Notes under the pieces: model-generated
Databases searched by the model: none
Told to the model about the DNA's origin: nothing
The model's input: the letters and a program-made list of their open reading frames with translations, nothing else
Shown here: positions 45,603-55,142 of the stretch, piece after piece
How positions within the stretch are numbered: the first letter of the stretch is position 1
Layout: each line of letters begins with the position of its first letter
Assembly: GCA_049889095.1 (NCBI GenBank)
Contig: JBLJFK010000001.1
Direction: 5' to 3' (one strand)
Origin: Ewingella sp049889095
GTDB taxonomy: Bacteria > Pseudomonadota > Gammaproteobacteria > Enterobacterales > Enterobacteriaceae
Length of the DNA stretch: 64,000 bases
Position numbers and translations under genes: made by a program

Positions 45603-46562
45603 TCATATCTGATAATCAATAACTACCTCGCTCCCCTGCGGTTGTGCAAAAACCTTCTCTTTTATTTCAGTGACTGACAATCTTGGGTTACAGAGTTCGA
45701 TAAAGCGCCAGACATAGTTGCGCTGTAGCTGCGCCCTTTTGAGTCCCAACCAGACGGTATTAGCGTCGAAAAGATGTTCGGCGTTGAGCAGTGTCAGAGC
45801 GCCGTCGCGCTGAGATTCGTAAGCTTTATCCGCCACGATACCGACACCCAATCCAAGTTCGACATAGGTTTTTATCACATCAGAGTCCTGCGCACTGAGT
45901 ACAATATCGGGGTTTAATGCAGCACGGGTGAAAGCTTCATCAATCCGCGACCGGCCGGTAATTCCCTGACGGTAGGTAACCAATGACTGTTCGCTAAGCT
46001 GCTGCAGAGTGACAGGATGCTGATTCACCAGCGGGTGCCCGTTCGGGACCACAATCGCATGGTGCCAGCGGTAATAAGGAAAGGCAGCCACGCCCGGATC
46101 ATTTATCAGCTTTTCGCTCGCGATGCCAATATCCGCCTGCCCACCCAGTAGCATTGCCAGCACTTCCTGTGGCGAACCCTGCTGTAATTCCAACCGCACG
46201 GCAGGATAAAGTACGCGGAAGGCCTTTATTATTTTTGGCAGACTGTAGCGTGCCTGAGTATGGGTGGTGGCGATGGTCAGCACCCCTGCATCCTCTTTGG
46301 AAAAGATATCAGCCAGGCGACGGATATTCTGCGCTTCATTGAGAATGCGCTCGGCGACGGCCAGCAGCTCTTTGCCCGGCTCGGTCAGGCCCAGAAGACG
46401 CTTGCCACGGCGAATAAAAATCTCCATGCCCAGCTCATCTTCCAGTTCGCGAATATGCCGGCTGACCCCCGACTGCGAGGTAAACAACATGTTGGAAACT
46501 TCCGTCAGGTTGTAATTACATCTGGCTGATTCGCGAATGATTTTAAGCTGTTGGAAATTCAC
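45603..46562 (-). CDS. cbl: LysR-family sulfonate/sulfur regulator Cbl
   Basis: 319 residues from a GTG start. It aligns closely with E. coli Cbl: MNFQQLKIIRE, MLFTSQSGVSRHIRELEDELG, TIATTHTQARYSLP, TYRQGITGRSRIDEAF, and LSAQDSDVIKTYVELGLG. It belongs to the CysB subgroup, which senses sulfur-limitation signals such as adenylyl sulfate, and activates sulfonate/taurine use under sulfate limitation. The end EVVIDYQI matches Cbl rather than CysB. No sulfonate genes adjoin it here. Confidence 0.88.
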   Translation of the reverse strand: MNFQQLKIIRESARCNYNLTEVSNMLFTSQSGVSRHIRELEDELGMEIFIRRGKRLLGLTEPGKELLAVAERILNEAQNIRRLADIFSKEDAGVLTIATTHTQARYSLPKIIKAFRVLYPAVRLELQQGSPQEVLAMLLGGQADIGIASEKLINDPGVAAFPYYRWHHAIVVPNGHPLVNQHPVTLQQLSEQSLVTYRQGITGRSRIDEAFTRAALNPDIVLSAQDSDVIKTYVELGLGVGIVADKAYESQRDGALTLLNAEHLFDANTVWLGLKRAQLQRNYVWRFIELCNPRLSVTEIKEKVFAQPQGSEVVIDYQI

Positions 46563-46739
46563 CGTGTTCTGCCTCTGGTTTTGCGTAAATGTGCATCAAT
46601 CTGTTATGCGTGGCCCTATTGTTACGGTCTGTTGCAGCACAGGACAAATACGAAAAGATGGTTACTTATGCTTTTTCCGACTAAAGCAGCTAAGAAGACG
46701 CCATAAACCGGCGTCCAGAGAGAAGCGATGAATAAGATC

Positions 46740-47684
46740 TCAGACAGGAATGGGCGTGGTTACCGGCTGGCCGGTAAAATGTGCGGTCAGGTTCTGGATA
46801 ACGAGAGACATCATATTCTCCACCGCTTCGGGTGAACGTCCGGCAATGTGCGGCGTGAGGATCAGATTGGTCAGGGGTAGCATATCGGCAGGCACAGTCG
46901 GTTCACCGTCTACTACGTCCAGTGCCGCACCGGCGATTTTTTTCTGTTGCAGATGGCTAATCAGGGTAGCGCTGTCCACCACGCTTCCCCGTGCAATGTT
47001 GATTAAGAATCCACTTTCACCCAGCGCTTGCAAGACGGCGGCATCCACCAATTTTACCGTACCCTTTCCGCCCGGTGTGGCGACGACCAGATAATCTGCC
47101 CATTCGGCAAGTTCGATAATGGTTTTAAAATAGCGCCACGGGCTGCCAGCCAGCGGATTTCGGTTGTGGTAACCGACTCCCATGTTAAAGCCGCCCACGC
47201 AGCGTAAGGCAATTTGTTCCCCTATATTGCCAAGACCGATGATGCCCACTTTTTTGCCGGACATGCCCGGTACATTCCAACGTGAGGCGGTCCACTCACC
47301 GCGCCGAACAGCGGCGTCCATCTGCGGTATGTGACGCGTTACTGCTAACATCAAAGCCAGCGCGTGGTCGGCCACGGCGGAATTATTTGTGCCTGGCCCG
47401 TGGGTAACGGTGATATCCCGCGCTGCCGCCGCCTGAATGTCGATGTGTTCAAAACCCACTCCCTGTGCGCAGATAATCTCCAGATTAGGCAGTCTATCCA
47501 TTTCTTCGCCGTTCAACCCAATACTACCGATGGTCAGTACGGCGCGGATCTGCCCAGCTAATTGTGGGTCGATATTGGCACGACTGGCTGCCGTTGTGGC
47601 GTAATGCAGGATGAATCCGGCTTCTTCGTAGCGGGCGGGATAGCCCGCATCGAGCTCGACGTGGCTTAACAGCGCAATTCTCAT
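46740..47684 (-). CDS. D-isomer-specific 2-hydroxyacid dehydrogenase
   Basis: 314 residues with the NAD(P)-binding motif VGIIGLGNIGEQIALR, the catalytic arginine in INIARGSVV and the catalytic histidine in LILTPHIAG. It is related to the glyoxylate/hydroxypyruvate reductases, but no specific substrate can be assigned. AGGAG precedes the ATG. It transcribes alone, away from glgX. Confidence 0.87.
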   Translation of the reverse strand: MRIALLSHVELDAGYPARYEEAGFILHYATTAASRANIDPQLAGQIRAVLTIGSIGLNGEEMDRLPNLEIICAQGVGFEHIDIQAAAARDITVTHGPGTNNSAVADHALALMLAVTRHIPQMDAAVRRGEWTASRWNVPGMSGKKVGIIGLGNIGEQIALRCVGGFNMGVGYHNRNPLAGSPWRYFKTIIELAEWADYLVVATPGGKGTVKLVDAAVLQALGESGFLINIARGSVVDSATLISHLQQKKIAGAALDVVDGEPTVPADMLPLTNLILTPHIAGRSPEAVENMMSLVIQNLTAHFTGQPVTTPIPV

Positions 47685-47917
47685 AACGGCTCCTGAGTTG
47701 ATAACGACAAAATGATTTTATAGCGCAACTTATGATTTTTCGGTGAAAATAAACGTAACGAAAAAGCCGATGCAGAGAGAGTACAGCAGCAAAAGTATAT
47801 TAATCCGACTACACTCCTTGATGGGTTTGTGCAGATGCCATTTCAGCCACGAACGCTCTTCGCTCAATAATTATTCAGAATTTATTCTGATTCCCTGGTT
47901 CAGGAGTGACGACAAGA

Positions 47918-50200
47918 ATGGCAAAAACTTCACAAAAAAAAATCAGTAACCCTACCGCCGCCCTTCCCGAATCACCGCAGCGGGTGCTCAGCCATGCTCA
48001 GGTTGATGTCGCCGTGGATGCTGCCGGCGTGCGGATCATTCACCCTTATAGCGATGGCGAAATTGTTAAAGGCTTTGACTCCGGCCATCAAACCCGCGTC
48101 CGTGAAGGCTTGCCGGTTCCGCTCGGCGCCACGTGGGACGGGTTGGGGGTCAATTTTGCGCTGTTCTCTGCCAATGCGACCAAAGTTGAGCTGTGTTTGT
48201 TTACCGATGAGGGCGAGCAGTACGACGTGATTGAATTGCCGGAATATACCGACGAGGTGTGGCACGGTTATCTGCCGGATGCCCGGCCCGGCCTACTCTA
48301 TGCCTACCGCGTCCACGGTCCTTATGCACCGCATGATGGACATCGCTTCAACCCAGCCAAACTGTTGCTTGACCCTTATGCCAAGCAAATCGTGGGCGAA
48401 TTGAAATGGGACGATGCACTGTTCGCCTATGACCTACAGAGTGATAAAAAAGATCTGCATATTGATAACCGTGATAGCGCTGAATTTTTGCCGAAATGCA
48501 GGGTAATCGACCCCGCCTTTTCATGGGCGCGTTCGCGCAAAAACCATATTCCGTGGGAGGAGACATTAATTTACGAAACCCATGTGCGTGGCTATACCAT
48601 GCGGCATCCGGCGGTACCGGAACATATGCGCGGGACCTTCTCAGGGTTGAGTACGCCGCAAATAGTCGATTACATCAAATCGCTGGGCATTACCTCTATC
48701 GAGCTGATGCCAATCCACGCATTTACCGATGACCGCCACTTGCAGGATAAAGGCCTGCACAATTTCTGGGGTTACAACACCCTGAGCTTTTTCGCGCCTC
48801 ACCCACAGTATATGGCAACTCATACGGTCAATGAGTTTAAACAGATGATTGCCACGCTGCATGCCGCAGAGATCGAAGTGATCCTTGACGTGGTGTACAA
48901 CCATACGGCTGAAGGTAATGAACTCGGTCCGACGCTATCGTTTAAGGGGATCGACAACGCCAGTTATTACCGGCTGATGCCGGATAATAAGCGCTACTAC
49001 ATCAATGATACCGGCACGGGCAATACGCTGAATCTCAGCCACCCAAGGGTATTACAGATGGTCACCGATTCCTTGCGTTACTGGGCCACCGAAATGCAGG
49101 TAGACGGTTTCCGCTTCGATTTAGCCACCATTCTCGGGCGTGAAAGTTATGGTTTTGACGAAGGCTGCGGTTTCCTCGATACCTGCCGCCAGGATCCGAT
49201 CCTCAGTCAATGCAAACTGATTGCAGAACCCTGGGATTGCGGCCCCGGTGGCTACCAGGTCGGCGGTTTCCCCCCGGGCTGGACCGAATGGAATGACCGC
49301 TTCCGTGATTCAGCGCGTAAGTTCTGGCGCGGTGACGAAGGTCAGTTAGCACAGTTTGCCACCAGGCTCTCCGGTTCGGCCGACATATTCAACCACCGGG
49401 GTCGCAAGCCTTATGCTTCGGTCAACTTCATTACCGCACACGACGGCTTTACACTTAATGATCTGGTGTCGTATGAAAATAAGCATAACGCGGCCAACGG
49501 TGAGGAGGGAAATGATGGCAGCGACAACAATATTTCGGCCAATTACGGGGCCGAAGGGCCGACGGATGATCCGTCAATCAATGAGTTGCGCCAACGGCAG
49601 ATGAGAAACTTGCTGGCGACGTTGCTGTTTTCGCAGGGTACGCCAATGCTGCTGGCTGGCGATGAATTTGCACGCTCACAAAACGGTAATAACAATGCCT
49701 ATTGTCAGGATACCGACATCGCCTGGGTGAACTGGAATATCGAAGCAAAAGGCAAATCGATGATCTTGTTTACCTACCGGCTGATTGCGCTGAGAAAGCG
49801 GTTCCCAATCCTCCACCGTGGACGTTTTCTGACGGGTGCAGTGCATGAAAAGCTCAACGTGAAGGATGTCAGTTGGTTCCAGCCGCGTGGCGAGGAGATG
49901 AGCGAAGAAGCCTGGGCCGATCCGCATGCTAAAAGCATCGCCATGCTACTTGATGGCCGTGCACAGCCCACGGGTCTGCTACGCTATGGTTCGCTGAGTA
50001 CCGTATTGCTGCTGTTCAACGCGGCACATGAAGAAGTGGTATTTAGCCTGCCCTCAGTGGCACATGGCGAAAGCTGGCGGCATATTCTCGATACCTTCCA
50101 GCCGGATGATGTTAACGAGCATAATTTCGATTTTGGCCGAGAATATATCTGCCCGTCACGCACCGTCGTTTTGTTCGAGTTAATCAGTAGCGCGAAATAA
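47918..50200 (+). CDS. glgX: glycogen debranching enzyme GlgX/isoamylase type
   Basis: 760 residues from ATG 47918, with AGGAG 11 bases upstream; a GTG at 47906 lies too close to that site. After an N-terminal CBM48-like domain (GATWDGLGVNFALFSANATKVELCLF in outline), the GH13 core shows DVVYNHTAEGN, the nucleophile region VDGFRFDLATIL, the acid region LIAEPWDCG and TAHDGFTLNDL. It hydrolyses alpha-1,6 branches of glycogen or related glucans. It is not in a glg operon here and is longer than E. coli GlgX (657), closer to the TreX/isoamylase group, so a trehalose or glucan-specific role is possible. Confidence 0.88.
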   Translation: MAKTSQKKISNPTAALPESPQRVLSHAQVDVAVDAAGVRIIHPYSDGEIVKGFDSGHQTRVREGLPVPLGATWDGLGVNFALFSANATKVELCLFTDEGEQYDVIELPEYTDEVWHGYLPDARPGLLYAYRVHGPYAPHDGHRFNPAKLLLDPYAKQIVGELKWDDALFAYDLQSDKKDLHIDNRDSAEFLPKCRVIDPAFSWARSRKNHIPWEETLIYETHVRGYTMRHPAVPEHMRGTFSGLSTPQIVDYIKSLGITSIELMPIHAFTDDRHLQDKGLHNFWGYNTLSFFAPHPQYMATHTVNEFKQMIATLHAAEIEVILDVVYNHTAEGNELGPTLSFKGIDNASYYRLMPDNKRYYINDTGTGNTLNLSHPRVLQMVTDSLRYWATEMQVDGFRFDLATILGRESYGFDEGCGFLDTCRQDPILSQCKLIAEPWDCGPGGYQVGGFPPGWTEWNDRFRDSARKFWRGDEGQLAQFATRLSGSADIFNHRGRKPYASVNFITAHDGFTLNDLVSYENKHNAANGEEGNDGSDNNISANYGAEGPTDDPSINELRQRQMRNLLATLLFSQGTPMLLAGDEFARSQNGNNNAYCQDTDIAWVNWNIEAKGKSMILFTYRLIALRKRFPILHRGRFLTGAVHEKLNVKDVSWFQPRGEEMSEEAWADPHAKSIAMLLDGRAQPTGLLRYGSLSTVLLLFNAAHEEVVFSLPSVAHGESWRHILDTFQPDDVNEHNFDFGREYICPSRTVVLFELISSAK

Positions 50201-50231
50201 TAACGTATTGCAGTAAATCGTCGGCGCTGTT

Positions 50232-50318
50232 TCAGGCATCCAAAATCTGAAGCAGCATCGCGAGCCCTTCCCCCAACCCTTTCTCACGACCTATCGCCTG
50301 ACGCTTCTGAGTGATCAC
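50232..50318 (-). other. tiny ORF or remnant downstream of apbE
   Basis: On the reverse strand, 45 bases past the apbE stop, a GTG at 50318 with AAGGA upstream opens 28 codons (ITQKRQAIGREKGLGEGLA, ending LLQILDA). Upstream of the GTG the frame stays open into apbE. The Gln/Gly/Glu-rich helix resembles tails of some nuclease-like proteins. It may be a chance frame or a fragment. The remaining 50201-50362 gap shows nothing else. Confidence 0.2.
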
Positions 50319-50362
50319 CTCTTCCTTCTCAATTTTCTCTGCGCAACGACCTTTGACCGAAA

Positions 50363-51427
50363 TTATTCTGGTGCTTTTAGATAGGCTTTAAATTGCGGCG
50401 TCATATGGACTTCAAAACTGTCGCCTTTTTTCGTGATCAGGTAGACCGCCAGATGTTCTTTTTCGGCCAGCGCCATGGCTTTTTTCGTGCCCAAGACCAT
50501 TAACCCGGTGTCCCAGCCGTCGGCTTCCAATGCCGTAGGTGCAATCACCGTGGCAGAAACCAGTTTATGAGTAATAGGATGACCGGTCGCCGGATCAATA
50601 ATGTGCGACAAGCGTTGACCATCAAGCTCGTAATAGTTGCGGTAACTGCCCGACGTACTGATGCCCATGCCCTGCAAATCAACAATTGCCTGAACGGTCG
50701 ATTCTTTGTCGGTTGGTTTCTGGATTGCCACCTGCCACGGAGCCCCTTTGGCGTTATAACCCCGGGATACCACCGCGCCTCCGACGGATACCAAATAGTT
50801 GCTGATACCGTTGCCTTCAATCAGGCGCGCCAGGTGGTCTGTCGCGTAGCCTTCTCCCACAGTGGATAGGTCAACATACATGTTCGGTTGGTCTTTTTGC
50901 AGATACTCCCCGTCTTCCTGCTGAATCACTTTCAAATGCTGTAAACCTATTTGCAGGCGGGCTGCCTCAATCTGGGTGTCGGTTGGGGTTTTAATTGGCT
51001 GTTTCTGCGGCCCAAAGCCCCACAGGTTAACCAGTGGTCCGACAGTGATATCCATCGCGCCTGAGGTTTTTTGCCCGATGCGCAGCGACGTCACGATAAT
51101 GTCTGCCATGCCTGCACTGATGCGTTGCGGCACACTGCCCTGATATTGGTTAAAGCGTGACAGAACTGAATCGGCTTTATAGGTTGACAGTTGATGGTCA
51201 TCCTCCGCCAGTTGCGCTTCGATTTGTTGACGCAGTGCGGCTTCACGGCTGTTATCAACACCTGCCAGGCTGACACGGTAGAAGGTTCCCATGGTTTTGC
51301 CTTCAATAACCAAGGTATTTCGTGCTTCATCCGTGACGTTGTCACAAGAGGCCAGCAGGCTGACGCCAAACATAAGGCAAATCAGGCGGGCTGCCTGGCG
51401 GAGATGAAGATTGTGTAAATCGGGCAT
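50363..51427 (-). CDS. apbE: FAD:protein FMN transferase ApbE (lipoprotein)
   Basis: 354 residues. The N terminus carries a lipoprotein signal with lipobox LLAS-C28, so the mature enzyme is anchored to the periplasmic side of a membrane. The ApbE fold blocks are present: MGTFYRVSLAG, GAMDITVGPLVNLWGFG, YVDLSTVGEGYATDHLA, HIIDPATGHPI. It attaches FMN covalently to threonine residues of flavoproteins such as the NqrB/NqrC or RnfD/RnfG subunits. No target gene adjoins it here. Confidence 0.93.
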   Translation of the reverse strand: MPDLHNLHLRQAARLICLMFGVSLLASCDNVTDEARNTLVIEGKTMGTFYRVSLAGVDNSREAALRQQIEAQLAEDDHQLSTYKADSVLSRFNQYQGSVPQRISAGMADIIVTSLRIGQKTSGAMDITVGPLVNLWGFGPQKQPIKTPTDTQIEAARLQIGLQHLKVIQQEDGEYLQKDQPNMYVDLSTVGEGYATDHLARLIEGNGISNYLVSVGGAVVSRGYNAKGAPWQVAIQKPTDKESTVQAIVDLQGMGISTSGSYRNYYELDGQRLSHIIDPATGHPITHKLVSATVIAPTALEADGWDTGLMVLGTKKAMALAEKEHLAVYLITKKGDSFEVHMTPQFKAYLKAPE

Positions 51428-51772
51428 GAATAACTCGCTTAAGAAAACTCACCGCGTACCAAGAGAGGCGGTAAAAAGTGTCTGAACAGTAATTGAAGTC
51501 ACTTAAACCACAGATCAACAACGACGCTTGACCGGATTTTTCCTGCTATTACCGCACTATTTTACCTGAAAATGAGTGCGTCGGCAGGATGCTACACAAG
51601 CCAGTGCGGTGGGCAGATGGCGACAAAAATAGGGGCTGAAACCATTCGACTAAAATGCAGCGTAACCTGGCTGCAACCCATAAATCTGATTTTTCCGTAT
51701 ATACTGATTGATTGGAACAGGAAATAATTCTCATTGGTTATATAAGATTCCTTAATAAATTGAGGAGAAATA
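51428..51772. promoter_or_regulatory. intergenic region between apbE and mpgP
   Basis: 345 bases hold the divergent promoters of apbE and mpgP. No gene is evident. An AT-rich stretch with a GAGGAG ribosome site precedes mpgP (51762-51767). A weak AATAATTCTCATT element resembles half a Fur site but is not palindromic. Confidence 0.5.
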
Positions 51773-52573
51773 ATGCCCTACCTTGATGATCCCCTGATTA
51801 TTTTTACCGACCTCGATGGTTCACTGCTCGACCACCATGACTACAGTTGGGCACCCGCGCAAGCGTGGCTTGATCGGCTGGCAGAGCATAATATTCCGGT
51901 GATCATTACTACCAGTAAAACTTCAGCGGAAGTCTCGGCATTACAGCAATCGCTAAAGCTAAACCACCTGCCATTTATTGCTGAAAACGGCGCGCTGATT
52001 CATATGCCAGATGATGATAATGGCGCTCATCACCTTATTGGGGCTGACTACCAGCGTATCCGCGACGTCCTTGTGGACCTGCGTAAACGTTACGATTTTG
52101 AATTCCGTGGATTTGGTGATGTTAAACCTCAGCAGGTGGCTGACTGGACCGGTCTGACACTGGCCAATGCCGGGCTGGCGATGCAACGAGATGCCTCTGA
52201 GCCGCTTATGTGGTTTGGTAATACTCTGGATTTCTCCCACATGGAAAAGCTGCTGAGGGAAGAAGGACTGGCACTGACTCGCGGTGGGAGATTCTGGCAC
52301 GTTATGGGTCAGAACGCTGGCAAAGGTCAGGCGGTTCAGTGGCTGGCAGAACAGTACCAACAACGGCGAGGCCAGGTGACGGTCACCCTCGGCCTGGGCG
52401 ATGGTCCCAATGATATTTCGATGCTTGAAGCGGTGGATTTTGCGGTGGTGATTTTAGGTCATCACGATCAGGATATGCCGCTGAACAAAGAAGATAAAAA
52501 TGTTTACCGCACCACGCTATATGGCCCGGAAGGTTGGCAGCAAGGACTGGACCACTTTATTGCGACTAAATGA
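51773..52573 (+). CDS. mpgP: mannosyl-3-phosphoglycerate phosphatase-like HAD phosphatase (MpgP/YedP)
   Basis: 266 residues of the HAD superfamily with the nucleophile pair D13/D15 in FTDLDGSLLD, a mid-protein TTSKTSAEV and the metal motif LGLGDGPNDISML. Members of the MpgP/YedP group dephosphorylate mannosyl- or glucosyl-3-phosphoglycerate to the free glycosylglycerate. The next gene, 95 bases downstream, is a GT81-type synthase that would make exactly such a substrate, so the two probably act in sequence in the cytoplasm. Confidence 0.87.
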   Translation: MPYLDDPLIIFTDLDGSLLDHHDYSWAPAQAWLDRLAEHNIPVIITTSKTSAEVSALQQSLKLNHLPFIAENGALIHMPDDDNGAHHLIGADYQRIRDVLVDLRKRYDFEFRGFGDVKPQQVADWTGLTLANAGLAMQRDASEPLMWFGNTLDFSHMEKLLREEGLALTRGGRFWHVMGQNAGKGQAVQWLAEQYQQRRGQVTVTLGLGDGPNDISMLEAVDFAVVILGHHDQDMPLNKEDKNVYRTTLYGPEGWQQGLDHFIATK

Positions 52574-52668
52574 AAATCAAATTGTCTTAAGGGATAACTG
52601 AAGGGATAGCAGTTGTTGTATCACTTTGATTCCAATAATTTTACCAAAACTAAAATTGGAGAGTACAG

Positions 52669-53889
52669 ATGAGCGATTTTTATCAGGATGGTGTCATTAC
52701 TAATTTCCATAATCTGACTAACCGTAAGACGGAAGAGTTGGAGTATGATCTTCAGGTATTTTCCGGTCGCCGCTCGATGGGATTGATTCTGCCTTCGCTG
52801 TTTTCAGAGCTTGAAGGCCCGGCACTGAGCAACATTGTTGATGAACTGAGCAAAGTGCCCTATCTGGAAGAAATTGTGATAGGGCTGGACCGCGCTGACC
52901 GCGATCAGTTTTTGTTTGCCAGGGAATTCTTCTCCCGTCTGCCACAGCGCCACCGTATTTTATGGAACGATGGTCCACGTTTGACTGCGCTGGATCAAGA
53001 GTTACAAAAAGAGGGGTTGTCGCCGATGGAACCCGGCAAGGGTCGTAACGTATGGTTCTGCGTGGGTTACACCTTGTCTTCACGTCGTACCTCGGTCGTT
53101 GGCTTGCACGATTGTGACATTGTCACGTATAGCCGCGATATGCTGGCACGTTTGATGTATCCGGTGGCTAATCCTAACTTCCATTACGATTTTTGTAAGG
53201 GTTATTACGCCCGCGTCGCGGAAGGTAAATTTAATGGTCGCGTAGGACGCCTGTTGGTCTTCCCTCTGCTGAAATCCTTGCAAATCGTTTACGGACACTC
53301 GGATTTCCTCGAATACCTGCGTTCATTCCGCTACCCACTTTCCGGCGAGTTCGCAATGCGTACGGATGTGCTAAATGATTTACGCATTCCAAGTGATTGG
53401 GGTCTCGAGATTGGCGTGCTATCGGAGTTACACCGCAATACTGCCACCAAGCGAATTTGTCAGGTTGATATTGCCAATAACTACGATCACAAACATCAGC
53501 CTATGTCTGAAGAGGATGCCAGCACCGGTCTGCAGCGAATGAGTATTGATATCACCAAAGCGCTATACCGTAAGATGGCTATCCTTGGCGTGAGTATCAC
53601 CAGCGAGTCTTTCCGTATTCTGAAAGCGACCTACTACCGTAACGCACTGGATATGATTGATGCCTTTGAGCATGATGCCAAGATGAATGGCCTGTCGTTT
53701 GACCGTCATAGTGAAGAGTCTGCAGTAGAGTTATTTTCGGGGGCAATCATGGAAGCCGGCCAGGCCTTTGTGGATACACCCAGCGAGAAGCCGTTTATTC
53801 CGAGCTGGAGCCGTGTGCAATCAGCCTTTCCTGATATTCTGGAACGCCTGCACGAGGCTGTGGAGCAGGATAATGAAGGGGATGTGTAG
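52669..53889 (+). CDS. GT81-type glucosyl/mannosyl-3-phosphoglycerate synthase
   Basis: 406 residues. The GT-A fold of family GT81 is visible: an N-terminal VIGLDRADRDQF region, the metal-binding DxD as D148-C-D150 in LHDCDIVTYS, and FAMRTDVLNDLRIPSDWGLEIGVL. GT81 enzymes transfer glucose (or mannose) from a nucleotide sugar to 3-phosphoglycerate. With the MpgP-type phosphatase just upstream this gives a two-step route to a compatible solute. Sugar specificity is not decided by the sequence. A good GGAGAG site lies before the ATG. Confidence 0.85.
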   Translation: MSDFYQDGVITNFHNLTNRKTEELEYDLQVFSGRRSMGLILPSLFSELEGPALSNIVDELSKVPYLEEIVIGLDRADRDQFLFAREFFSRLPQRHRILWNDGPRLTALDQELQKEGLSPMEPGKGRNVWFCVGYTLSSRRTSVVGLHDCDIVTYSRDMLARLMYPVANPNFHYDFCKGYYARVAEGKFNGRVGRLLVFPLLKSLQIVYGHSDFLEYLRSFRYPLSGEFAMRTDVLNDLRIPSDWGLEIGVLSELHRNTATKRICQVDIANNYDHKHQPMSEEDASTGLQRMSIDITKALYRKMAILGVSITSESFRILKATYYRNALDMIDAFEHDAKMNGLSFDRHSEESAVELFSGAIMEAGQAFVDTPSEKPFIPSWSRVQSAFPDILERLHEAVEQDNEGDV

Positions 53890-53912
53890 TTGCCTTAAAT
53901 ATTCAAACGTAG

Positions 53913-53943
53913 AACGGGACGCTTTATGCGTCCCGTTTTTTTT
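53913..53943 (+). terminator. terminator of the mpgP-GT81 unit
   Basis: ACGGGACGC and GCGTCCCGT form a perfect stem with loop TTTAT and a following run of T. Confidence 0.9.
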
Positions 53944-53971
53944 CGTGAATTTTTCTATTGTTGGGGCATTT

Positions 53972-55000
53972 TTATTCGGCCGTTTTTTTACCACCGGGGA
54001 ACAACAGACTGGCTACAATACCCACCGCCAAAACACCGAGCACCACATACAGGCTTGCCAGCGCACTGATGTTATATCCGTGTTGCCACAGATGATCGCT
54101 GGAATTTAAAGCCAGTTTGGCTGCCACAAAGAACAGCAGAAAGATCACCGATTTCTCAAGGTGGCGCAGGTATTTACGCAGCGCTTCCAGCACGAAGTAC
54201 ATAGTACGCAGACCCAGCACGGCAAACATCATGGCCGAATAGACAATCAGTGGCTCCCGGCTGACGGCGATCACCGCGGGTACGCTGTCAAACGCAAACA
54301 TCAGATCTGAAATCTCCACAACAGCAATACACAGCAGCAGCGGCGTAGCATAACGGATGCCCTTCTTAACCTGAAAACTGAAGTCTTTGTTCTCAGGTTT
54401 TGCCAGTTCGGCTTCAATTTGCTGGCTGTTAACCAGGAAGTGCGCCCCGATGAGTTTCGGATAAACCGGAAAGAAACGGCGTACTAAGCGGTTGGCGATG
54501 TGGTCGGAATAGTCATCGGAAGCATCGTCGTCATCTCCGGCGCGCATCATCAAAATAGCCGTCCACAGAATAATCACCGCAAATACCATTTCCACCCACG
54601 GACCAAGTGCCAGCAGGCTGGTGCCGATCACCACAAAAATGCCGCGGAACACGATAGCGCCGATCACACCCCAATAGAGAATACGGTGGCGGTAACCGTC
54701 CGGGACTTTAAACCAGGCAAAAATCGCCATAATTACGAACAGGTTATCTATCGATAACACCTGCTCGAGGGCATACCCGGTCAGGAACAGGCTGGCGACT
54801 TCTTTACCGTGATGGAAATAGAGAAAACCAGCAAATGAGAGGGATACCAATACCCAGAAAAGCGTCCATATCGACGCACTCTTCAGACCTATTGGCTTGT
54901 GGCTGCGGTGAGCAAAAATATCGATGAGTAGCGCACAAACGGCGACAACAATAAAAATAGCGGTAGTTTCCAGTGGAAACCCTAGCGACTCTGACAGCAT
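53972..55000 (-). CDS. TerC-family integral membrane protein
   Basis: 342 residues from ATG 55000, chosen for the AGGA site eight bases upstream; the frame reaches to 55054. About nine membrane segments and the TerC signature (GYALEQVLSIDNLFVIMAIF, VVEISDLMFAFDSVPAVIAVS) with acidic residues in the membrane that are thought to bind metal. The Alx/TerC group acts in manganese export or tellurite resistance. No yybP-ykoY-type riboswitch was recognised in the leader. Confidence 0.9.
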   Translation of the reverse strand: MLSESLGFPLETTAIFIVVAVCALLIDIFAHRSHKPIGLKSASIWTLFWVLVSLSFAGFLYFHHGKEVASLFLTGYALEQVLSIDNLFVIMAIFAWFKVPDGYRHRILYWGVIGAIVFRGIFVVIGTSLLALGPWVEMVFAVIILWTAILMMRAGDDDDASDDYSDHIANRLVRRFFPVYPKLIGAHFLVNSQQIEAELAKPENKDFSFQVKKGIRYATPLLLCIAVVEISDLMFAFDSVPAVIAVSREPLIVYSAMMFAVLGLRTMYFVLEALRKYLRHLEKSVIFLLFFVAAKLALNSSDHLWQHGYNISALASLYVVLGVLAVGIVASLLFPGGKKTAE

Positions 55001-55142
55001 TACATGTCCTGATAAGTAAACAAAGGCCAAACGAAAGCAAAGTAAGTTGTGCATTGTAAGGGGTTACGCGAGTCTTGGGTATTAAAGTCGAAAACAAACT
55101 CGCCCCGTGCAATAATGCCTGTCGCTTTTTTGGAGAAATCTG

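Noticed and set aside
47906..47917. GTG start for glgX
   Set aside because: The AGGAG site would touch the codon; ATG 47918 gives normal spacing.
51549..51734. 61-codon reverse open frame between apbE and mpgP
   Set aside because: It has no ribosome site and no protein-like motif; it is a chance open frame in a promoter region.
51720..51750. Fur-like element before mpgP
   Set aside because: Only a half-site similarity is present, with no palindrome, unlike the perfect site at 7163.
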